From: Nocardioides hwasunensis
Lineage (GTDB): Bacteria > Actinomycetota > Actinomycetes > Propionibacteriales > Nocardioidaceae
Reading direction: 5' to 3'
Assembly (NCBI RefSeq): GCF_014779665.1
Contig: NZ_JACXYY010000004.1
Coordinates: 186,001-250,000 of the forward strand
Length of the DNA: 64,000 bases
In this document: positions 55,388 to 62,198 of the stretch, one piece after another
How the letters are laid out: each line of letters begins with the position of its first letter
Numbering within the stretch: the stretch's first letter is position 1
Position numbers and translations under genes: made by a program
Notes under the pieces: model-generated
Seen by the model: the letters and a program-made list of their open reading frames with translations, nothing else
Told to the model about the DNA's origin: nothing
Database searches by the model: none

Positions 55388-55411
55388 CAGTGTCGTCGTG
55401 ACGAGCTCAAC

Positions 55412-55453
55412 CCCGGGTGGCCGTGCCTCGCACGGCCACCCGGGTCTTTCTTT
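55412..55453 (+). terminator. Intrinsic terminator/attenuator after precursor gene
   Basis: CCCGGGTGGCCGTGC (55412-55426), 3-base loop, perfect complement (55430-55444), then TCTTTCTTT. This is the most canonical terminator in the window and lies between the precursor and its processing genes, where it would make the precursor transcript more abundant than the enzyme transcripts. Confidence 0.85.
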
Positions 55454-55468
55454 CCCTAGGAGATGCCG

Positions 55469-56629
55469 ATGACGTCGTACGACGTCTTTGCCGCCACCGA
55501 CGATGTGCTCGAGGCGCTCTCGGTCCTACGTGCCACGACCCTGCTCGACCCCGCCTTCGCCGACCGAGAGCCAATGTCCGCCACCTCACCTGTCATGGTC
55601 ACCTTCGCCATCTTGACCCATGACGCTGAGAAGACAGTGGAGCGATGCGTGCAGAGCATCCCGGAAGACGCGTCGATCCTCGTGGTGGACAGCGAGTCAC
55701 ATGACCGCACGTGCGACCTCGTGGCCAGGGTCCGGCCGCTCGCCAGAGTGGTGACCCGGGAGTGGACCCACGACTTCTCGCAGGCGCGCAATGCGGCCCT
55801 GGACCTCGTCCCGGCTGGCTGGGTCTTCTACATCGACGCCGACGAGTTCCTCCTGCCGGGTCACGCAGATCGCGTGCGCACTGCGGCGCAGCTGCTCGAG
55901 CGTCATCCGGCACGCGACGCGATGCGCTGCGGCGTGGCCGTGCTCGACCGGACCGCTGGGATCACGCCGTTTCTCCCTCGGATGGTGCGTGCGGCTGGTG
56001 AGGTGCGCTGGGCGAATCCACTGCACGAGGACCTGGTGCACGCCAGCCCGGATGCGGCCGTCCTCGACATCGCCTTGGACGTCACCGTCGCCCACGACGG
56101 GTACACCCGAGACGGAGCGGCCCGCGCCGAGCGGAACCGTCGGATCATCGCGGACTGGCAGACTCGTGAACCCGCCGCGGGCAGGGCGCACGCCGCGCTG
56201 GCCCAAGAGCTGGTCGGTGAGGACCAGGACCGCGATCGCGCTCACCACCTCCGGGCCGCCCTCGCCGACACCCGTCTCAACACGCATGAGCAACGCGGGG
56301 CGCTGTTCTCACTCCTGGTCAACGAGCTCCTGTCCGGTGGAGCGGTCGCCCTCCTCGCCGCGCTCGAGGAGCACGCCAACATCGAGCCGGGCCTCGAGGA
56401 GCTGCTGCTGAAGGCCCGCGCGCTGATGATCCTCCACGACCAGGAACTGCCGCGCACCCGGTCGGCGATTGCCGAGCTGCTGCTGTCAGCGCCCGATGCC
56501 GGCGACCCAGAGGATGACGTCACAGGCAGGGCCGTCGACGCACTGGTGGCGCTCTCCGAGCTGATGGGCGAGGACACCGCCGGCCTCGAGTCGCTTCGTC
56601 CGCACAGCGCCGGGACGGACGCATCGTGA
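55469..56629 (+). CDS. Family 2 glycosyltransferase 1 of RiPP cluster
   Basis: 386 residues. GT-A domain: VTFAILTHDAEKTVERCVQSI (about 44-64), ILVVDSESHDRT, and the metal-binding VFYIDADEFLLPG near 118-130, followed by LHEDLVH. The C-terminal 170 residues are helical, as the TPR-like part of SunS-type peptide glycosyltransferases. Length is close to SunS. ATG 55469 is chosen because AGGAG ends six bases upstream; ATG 55463 abuts it. Likely sugar acceptor is the core peptide encoded just upstream. Sugar unknown. Confidence 0.82.
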   Translation: MTSYDVFAATDDVLEALSVLRATTLLDPAFADREPMSATSPVMVTFAILTHDAEKTVERCVQSIPEDASILVVDSESHDRTCDLVARVRPLARVVTREWTHDFSQARNAALDLVPAGWVFYIDADEFLLPGHADRVRTAAQLLERHPARDAMRCGVAVLDRTAGITPFLPRMVRAAGEVRWANPLHEDLVHASPDAAVLDIALDVTVAHDGYTRDGAARAERNRRIIADWQTREPAAGRAHAALAQELVGEDQDRDRAHHLRAALADTRLNTHEQRGALFSLLVNELLSGGAVALLAALEEHANIEPGLEELLLKARALMILHDQELPRTRSAIAELLLSAPDAGDPEDDVTGRAVDALVALSELMGEDTAGLESLRPHSAGTDAS

Positions 56630-58824
56630 CCCAGCGTTCGACCAGGGAGTCCCTCGATCCCGTGCCCGTGGACGACCGCTCCACCTCCGACGCCACTCGA
56701 CCCACGGACGTCACCGGTCCGGGCGCCAGCCCCGGGAGCGGTGTCCGGCGTCCGCGCGCGCTGCGCAAGGCCCATCACGTGCAGCAGCGAGTGGCCACCG
56801 ATTGCGGCGTCGCCGCTCTCGCTTCGGCGATGAGCTGCTACGGGGTCCGCCGTTCGGTGGGTCGTATGTGGCAGCTCTACGGTCGCTCCAACACAGCGAT
56901 GTCGCTGCTCGAGCTTCAGCAGGTTGCCGCCGCCAACGGCTTCACGGCCCGGTGCTTCGAGTTCGAGCGCCTCGCCGAGGTGAGCTCGTCCTACTTTCCC
57001 GCGGTCGTGCACCTCGAGCAGAGCGGAGGGCACTTCGTCACGATCGATCGGCGCATCGGCGCATGGGTGCGGTGCTCCGATCCTGCCGAGACCCAGTCCT
57101 GGGTGCGCCACGACCGTCTGGCGACATCCGGGTACCTCATGACCGTGGAGCCGTCAGGCTCCGACGAGATCGCCTCCGACCCCTCAGGGGCGTCCATCCT
57201 CGCCCGGTTGCTCCGCGGCGCGCGTGGCCGGTTGGTGGTGATCGCGCTGCTGTCGATCGTCGCGACGATCGCCGGACTGGCAGTCTCACAGTTCGTCCGG
57301 GTCCTGGTCGACCTGGTGACGGCGGAGGCCGCCGACCTGGCAACGCTGCTGGTCCTCGGCGCGGGCACGGTCGTCGTCTCCGCCCTCGGCACGGCGGCCA
57401 GCTATGCCTCCATGCGGCGAGCGTTCACCAGCTCCGTCGGCATGGAGCGCGACCTGGCCGTCGGGTACGCCGACACCGTGGTCTCGCTGCGCGGCACCGC
57501 CTTCAGGTCCTACTCCCCCGGTGACCTGATGGCACGTTTCTCCGACCTGTCGGAGATGCGCGCGTTCGTCCACGACTCCCTTCTGTCGGGAATCCTCAGC
57601 TCGATCACGTTCCTCGGTGCCTCGCTCGTCCTGGGGCTGCAGAGCCCGCTGCTCGCGCTCATGTGCATGACCGGGGTGGCGGTCGTCGCTGCGGCGCGCT
57701 GGTGGGGTGGACGCCGGATCGAGGGTCTTCAGAGACGCTCGGCCGCCGCCGAGAGCCAACTGACCCAAGCCATGGTCGAGATGGTCGAGGGATCGGTGTC
57801 GAATCGCGGCAGCGCGTGGCGCGACTACCAGACGCCTCGACTGGCGTCTGCCTTCGACGGGTTGATCACCCGCACCCGCCGGGTCTTCCTGTCCTCCTCG
57901 ATGCTCGAGACCGCGGCGGGGCTGGCTGGCACCGTGATCCTCGTCGTGTGCATGGTGGTCGCCGCCCTGCAGGTGCAGTCGGGCGCCCTCACCCTGGGGT
58001 CGCTCGCGTCGCTGGCAGTGCTGCTTCCGATGATGAGCACGGCGGCCTTCACCCTGGTCGGGTTGCAGCAGGACGTCCAGCGCGCCACTGTCAGCGCCGA
58101 GCGCATCGAGGAGATCTCGTTCGCGACCGCCCGATCCGCCGAGTCATCACCCGAGCGCACGGTTGACGGTGTCCGTGACTCCGGGGCGGGTGAGCACGTC
58201 ATCCACCTGCGTGACGTCGAGGTCCGCGCCGCAGGAGCCCGTCTGGCGCACCTGCCGGAGCTCTGGATCGATCGCGGAGAGGTGGTCGGGCTCCGAGGGC
58301 CGAACGGATCGGGCAAGTCCACCATCTGCAGGGTCCTGGCGGGCATGGAGGACGAGTGGTCCGGCGAGGTGTGGATCGACGGCGAGGCGATGCATGACGT
58401 CGAGTCCCCGGACTGGGAGCGACACGTCGGCTACGTCCCGGACTCGGTGGTCGTCACCGCCGACACCCTCGTCGGCAACATCGGTTTCGGACGTGAAGTC
58501 CCTCGACTCGACGAGATCTGCACGGCCGTGGGTCTGGGAACCCTGGCCGGGCGACTTCCTCTCGGCTACGCCACCCCGATCGGTCCGCCGCACGTGCGGC
58601 TCTCCGGCGGCGAGGGCCAGCGTCTGGGCATTGCGCGCGCGCTGGCTGGCCGACCGACCGTTCTGGTGCTCGACGAGGCCACGCGCATGCTCGACGTGCA
58701 GACCCAGCGCCGGATCGTGGACACCATCGTGGAGCGCGACCTGTGCGACGCGGTCCTTCTCGTCTCGCACAGCGAGTCCCTGGAGTCGCTGGTGTCGCGG
58801 GTGGTCGAGATGGAGGTCACGTGA
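56626..58824 (+). CDS. C39 peptidase-containing ABC exporter
   Basis: 732 residues. Residues about 45-170 are a C39 bacteriocin-processing peptidase: ATDCGVAAL with Cys60, GGHFVTID with His136 and CSDPA with Asp152. Five to six transmembrane helices follow (about 200-470), then an ATPase with GPNGSGKST near 558, signature LSGGEGQ near 658 and VLVLDEAT near 681. It cuts the leader after Gly-Gly and exports the core. GTGA overlap with the preceding glycosyltransferase and with the next one. Confidence 0.92.
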   Translation: MTQRSTRESLDPVPVDDRSTSDATRPTDVTGPGASPGSGVRRPRALRKAHHVQQRVATDCGVAALASAMSCYGVRRSVGRMWQLYGRSNTAMSLLELQQVAAANGFTARCFEFERLAEVSSSYFPAVVHLEQSGGHFVTIDRRIGAWVRCSDPAETQSWVRHDRLATSGYLMTVEPSGSDEIASDPSGASILARLLRGARGRLVVIALLSIVATIAGLAVSQFVRVLVDLVTAEAADLATLLVLGAGTVVVSALGTAASYASMRRAFTSSVGMERDLAVGYADTVVSLRGTAFRSYSPGDLMARFSDLSEMRAFVHDSLLSGILSSITFLGASLVLGLQSPLLALMCMTGVAVVAAARWWGGRRIEGLQRRSAAAESQLTQAMVEMVEGSVSNRGSAWRDYQTPRLASAFDGLITRTRRVFLSSSMLETAAGLAGTVILVVCMVVAALQVQSGALTLGSLASLAVLLPMMSTAAFTLVGLQQDVQRATVSAERIEEISFATARSAESSPERTVDGVRDSGAGEHVIHLRDVEVRAAGARLAHLPELWIDRGEVVGLRGPNGSGKSTICRVLAGMEDEWSGEVWIDGEAMHDVESPDWERHVGYVPDSVVVTADTLVGNIGFGREVPRLDEICTAVGLGTLAGRLPLGYATPIGPPHVRLSGGEGQRLGIARALAGRPTVLVLDEATRMLDVQTQRRIVDTIVERDLCDAVLLVSHSESLESLVSRVVEMEVT

Positions 58825-60080
58825 GCGACCGGTCATGGGATCTCGCGGCCGTCCACGCTCTTCTGCGCGACACCGACGACGACGAGGAGCGGCGACGACT
58901 CCTGAACCGTGTGGACGTGCTGACATCCATCGTCCGGCCGGACGTCCTGCGACGAACCGCCGACCACGACGACCCGGCCGTCGACGTCGCCCAGGACGTG
59001 CCGGTGACGTACGCCGTGCTCGCACCGGCCGACGGTCCCGACCTGCGGCGCTGCTTGGCCTCCCTGCCTTCCGGCAGCGCCAGACTCGTGGTGGACACGA
59101 GTGCCAGCACCGCCGGGCCGACGGCTGACCACCTAGGTCCTGCCACCGATGACGTTCAGGTCACCCGCTTCGAGTGGTGCGACGATTTCGCCGCTGCCCG
59201 CAACCATGCCGTGGACGTCATCGGGCGTGGCTGGGTCGTCTTCGTCGATGTCGACGAGGTGCTGATGCCGACCTGCGCAGCACGGCTCCCCTTGATCCTC
59301 CAGCATCTGTCGGCACACCCCGGATCCCATGCCCTCGCGGCCTCGCTGCGTGTCTGGGACGGCGGTACGGGAAAGCCGGCACGGATCGGTCGCATCCTCC
59401 GTGCCGACGGTGACGTGCGATATCGCGGTGCAGTGCACGAGGAGCTCGTGCGGACAGCAAGCGCGCCCATAGTGGTCGACCTCGACTGCGACGTGCTGCA
59501 CACGGGGTACCGCGGGGTCGCGGGCGAGGATCGGTTGCTGAGGAATCTCGCCATCCTCGACCGCGTCATCGCCGAGGGCGACGGGCGGGCCAAGGACCAC
59601 TTCTACCGTGCGCGTGACGGCGAGCGGCTGCGCGATCCGGCTGAGGTCGAGTCCGATCTGCTCGCCGCCATCGCCGCGCCGGACGAGCACATCGCGTTCC
59701 AGGGCGATCCCCGAGGAGCAGCGCTCCAGCGGCTCGTGCAGGCCGCGCTCGATGCCGGGGACACCGAGCGCGCCGAGGAGCTGATCGCGCAGGGCTCTGA
59801 CCATCTCGGTGGTCGTCGTTCGAGCGCCCTTTCGTCACTCGTCGCGCGTCACGAGCTTGAGTCGGCCGCCACGCGGTTGCGCTCTGCCGCGGCAAGCGCA
59901 CTGCTGGTGGTAACCGAACCCGTCGAGGTCTCGCGACACCTTGATGCGCTGGCGATGACGTCGCTCGTCCTCGGCGACGTCGACACACTTCAGCACATCG
60001 TCAACGGCGAGCTCGGAGGCACGGAGCCGCCGCACCTGGCACGGCTGCTGAGCGCTCTTGACGCGCGGCCCATCCCCTGA
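58821..60080 (+). CDS. Family 2 glycosyltransferase 2 of RiPP cluster
   Basis: 419 residues. A GT-A-like core is recognisable: VTYAVLAPADGPDLRRCLASL, TRFEWCDDFAAARNHAVD and the metal site VFVDVDEVLMPT near 139-150, then VHEELVR. The glycine-rich first beta strand is less typical than in the first transferase, and the two are clearly diverged, so a different site or sugar is likely. The helical C-terminus resembles that of the first. GTG 58821 overlaps the exporter stop (GTGA). Confidence 0.78.
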   Translation: MSDRSWDLAAVHALLRDTDDDEERRRLLNRVDVLTSIVRPDVLRRTADHDDPAVDVAQDVPVTYAVLAPADGPDLRRCLASLPSGSARLVVDTSASTAGPTADHLGPATDDVQVTRFEWCDDFAAARNHAVDVIGRGWVVFVDVDEVLMPTCAARLPLILQHLSAHPGSHALAASLRVWDGGTGKPARIGRILRADGDVRYRGAVHEELVRTASAPIVVDLDCDVLHTGYRGVAGEDRLLRNLAILDRVIAEGDGRAKDHFYRARDGERLRDPAEVESDLLAAIAAPDEHIAFQGDPRGAALQRLVQAALDAGDTERAEELIAQGSDHLGGRRSSALSSLVARHELESAATRLRSAAASALLVVTEPVEVSRHLDALAMTSLVLGDVDTLQHIVNGELGGTEPPHLARLLSALDARPIP

Positions 60081-60186
60081 GCAGCGGCAGACCGCGACCA
60101 CACAGCCACTGAACGAGCCTTGGCACGGCGGCCGTGGGGGAGTCTCGGCGACCTTGACATCCTCGCCCGGTGCAACGACCCTCAAC

Positions 60187-60200
60187 GTGGTACGTACCAC
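60187..60200. promoter_or_regulatory. Perfect palindrome, GntR/DasR-type operator
   Basis: GTGGTACGTACCAC, with another GTACCAC half-site starting at 60204. The TGGT-N4-ACCA frame equals that of the DasR box (TGGTCTAGACCA) with a different centre. Lies 55 bases upstream of the GntR start. Confidence 0.6.
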
Positions 60201-60255
60201 TGCGTACCACCCGGCATCGAAGCACCGGTCGAGGACGACGGAGGCGCAGGACGAG

Positions 60256-60996
60256 ATGGCCCGCATGATGGACGATGGCCCTCGACCCAAGCACGTCCAG
60301 CTCAGCGACGTGCTGGTCGAGCTCGCGTCCCGCGACCTCGAGCCCGGCGCGGCGATCCCCTCCGAGCGTGAGTTGATGGCCGCATACGGCGTCTCGCGCG
60401 CCACGGTGCGCAAGGCGATCGACGGTCTCGCAGCGGACGGACTGCTCCACCGGCTCCAGGGCAAGGGGACCTTCGTCACGCGACCCAGGATCGAGAGCCG
60501 CCTGCATCTGGCGTCGTTCTCCGCCGACATGCGTCGCCGTGGCCACGTCCCGTCCAGCCGGATGATGCTCGTCGACGAGGAGCGTCCTCCAGCGGAGATC
60601 GCGCGCGCACTTGGCCTGGGGGGCGGCGGCACAGCGTGGCGGGTCGAACGCGTCCGGCTGGCTGACGGTCAGCCCATGGCCATCGAGCAGGGCTGGTACC
60701 CCACGGCCGTGCTCCCCGACCTCGACACCAAGGACCTCTCCGGTTCCCTCTACACGCTTTTCGCCGATCGCTACGACGTGGTCATCGACGCAGCCGAGCA
60801 GACGGTGTGGGGCGAGTGCGCCGAGGGAGTCATCGCCCGACGACTTGAGACACCGGCTCACACCCCGCTGCTCGTCTTCCGTCGCGTGTCCAGCGCGGCC
60901 GGCCGACAGGTGGAGTACGTGGTGTCTCGCTACCGCGGCGACCGGTACCAGGTGCACATGAGCCTCAGCGCCGAGTCGCAGGACAACAGGGCCTGA
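60256..60996 (+). CDS. GntR/HutC family regulator, DasR/NagR-like
   Basis: 246 residues. Winged HTH with IPSERELMAAYGVSRATVRKAIDGLAADGLLHRLQGKGTFV (about 35-75) and a UTRA effector domain (WRVERVRLADGQPMAIEQGWYP, YDVVIDAAEQTVWGE). DasR/NagR proteins sense glucosamine-6-phosphate or GlcNAc-6-phosphate; nagA directly downstream supports the same here. ATG 60256 chosen with AGGA four bases before it; ATG 60265 and 60268 are alternatives. Confidence 0.87.
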   Translation: MARMMDDGPRPKHVQLSDVLVELASRDLEPGAAIPSERELMAAYGVSRATVRKAIDGLAADGLLHRLQGKGTFVTRPRIESRLHLASFSADMRRRGHVPSSRMMLVDEERPPAEIARALGLGGGGTAWRVERVRLADGQPMAIEQGWYPTAVLPDLDTKDLSGSLYTLFADRYDVVIDAAEQTVWGECAEGVIARRLETPAHTPLLVFRRVSSAAGRQVEYVVSRYRGDRYQVHMSLSAESQDNRA

Positions 60997-60997
60997 C

Positions 60998-62128
60998 GTG
61001 CTCCTGACCGCAGCACAGGTGGTCACCCCGGCGCGGATCCTCGCGCCGGGGTGGCTCCTCCTCGAGGGCGACCGCATCGTCGAGGTCGGCGAGGGCGTGC
61101 CACCGCGCTCCCCCGACCGCGACCTCGGCGCGGCCACCGTCGTCCCCGGCTTCATCGACCTCCACGTGCACGGCGGAGGTGGCGCGTCGTTCGACACCGG
61201 TACGGCAGACGCCGCCGCCGTGGTGGCGGACGCCCACCTCGCGCACGGCACGACGTCGATGGCCGCGAGCCTGGTCACCGACACTCCGCAGCGGATGGCC
61301 GATGCCGTGCGCGAGCTCGCCCTGCTCGTCCAGGACGGCCGCCTCACGGGCATCCACCTCGAGGGCCCGTGGCTGAGCCCGCGTCGCTCGGGTGCGCACC
61401 AACCCGGTGCGCTGGCCGTGCCCGAGCCGGCCGCCGTCGAGACGTTGCTCGACGCCGGCGACGGTGCTGTCCGGATGGTCACCCTCGCGCCCGAGCTGCC
61501 CGGCGGCATCGACGCCGTACGCCTCCTCACCGACCGCGGCGTGGTCGCCGCGATCGGGCACACCGACGCGACCTACGACGAGTCACGGACGGCGATCGAC
61601 GCCGGCGCCCGGCTCGGCACCCACCTCTTCAACGCGATGCGCCCGCTCCACCACCGTGATCCCGGGCCGGTCGGAGCGCTCCTCGACTCCCCCGTCGACG
61701 TCGAGCTCATCGCCGACGGCGTGCACCTGCACCCTGCGGTCCTGCGCACCGTCTTCGCCGCGAAGCCCGGTCGCTGCGTGCTCGTCACCGACGCGATGGC
61801 GGCCGCCGGCGCACCCGACGGCGACTACGAGCTCGGACCGATGGCGATCGAGGTCCGCGAGGGCGTCGCCCGCCTCGCCGCCGACGACGGTCAGGGTGCC
61901 ATCGCCGGCTCGACGCTGACGATGGACGCCGCGGTGCGCTACGCCGTACGCACCGCAGGGCTGCCGCTGCTCGACGTCGTCCACGCCGCCACCACGGCGC
62001 CGGCCGGCGTCTGGGGCCTGGCCGATGTCGGCGCGATCGAGGCCGGACGCCGCGCGGACCTGGTGGTGCTCGACGACGAGCTCGAGGTGGTCCGGGTGAT
62101 GCGCGCGGGAGCCTGGGTCGGCCGCTGA
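60998..62128 (+). CDS. nagA: N-acetylglucosamine-6-phosphate deacetylase
   Basis: 376 residues. Amidohydrolase: metal site PGFIDLHVHGGGG near 55, HLEGPWLSPRRSGAH near 121, IGHTDATYDES near 190, HLFNAMRPLHHRDPG near 212 and LVTDAMAAAG near 263 are all in the NagA pattern. Removes acetate from GlcNAc-6-phosphate. GTG 60998, one base after the gntR stop, so the two are co-transcribed. Confidence 0.93.
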   Translation: MLLTAAQVVTPARILAPGWLLLEGDRIVEVGEGVPPRSPDRDLGAATVVPGFIDLHVHGGGGASFDTGTADAAAVVADAHLAHGTTSMAASLVTDTPQRMADAVRELALLVQDGRLTGIHLEGPWLSPRRSGAHQPGALAVPEPAAVETLLDAGDGAVRMVTLAPELPGGIDAVRLLTDRGVVAAIGHTDATYDESRTAIDAGARLGTHLFNAMRPLHHRDPGPVGALLDSPVDVELIADGVHLHPAVLRTVFAAKPGRCVLVTDAMAAAGAPDGDYELGPMAIEVREGVARLAADDGQGAIAGSTLTMDAAVRYAVRTAGLPLLDVVHAATTAPAGVWGLADVGAIEAGRRADLVVLDDELEVVRVMRAGAWVGR

Positions 62129-62148
62129 GGCACTGCCCGGAGACACCA

Positions 62149-62190
62149 CCGGCCCACACCCGCTGAGCGGGGTGGGCCGGCGGCGTCTCT
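62149..62190. terminator. Hairpin terminator after nagA, usable both ways
   Basis: CCGGCCCACACCCGC and GCGGGGTGGGCCGG pair with one bulge around a TGA loop (62149-62180), followed by TCTCTTT on the plus strand. It also lies just after the stop of the gene on the minus strand. Confidence 0.7.
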
Positions 62191-62198
62191 TTCGTGGA

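Noticed and set aside
55148..58824. Class II lanthipeptide or sactipeptide cluster
   Set aside because: No LanM/LanB/LanC, radical SAM or YcaO gene lies next to the precursor and exporter; the only enzymes present are glycosyltransferases.
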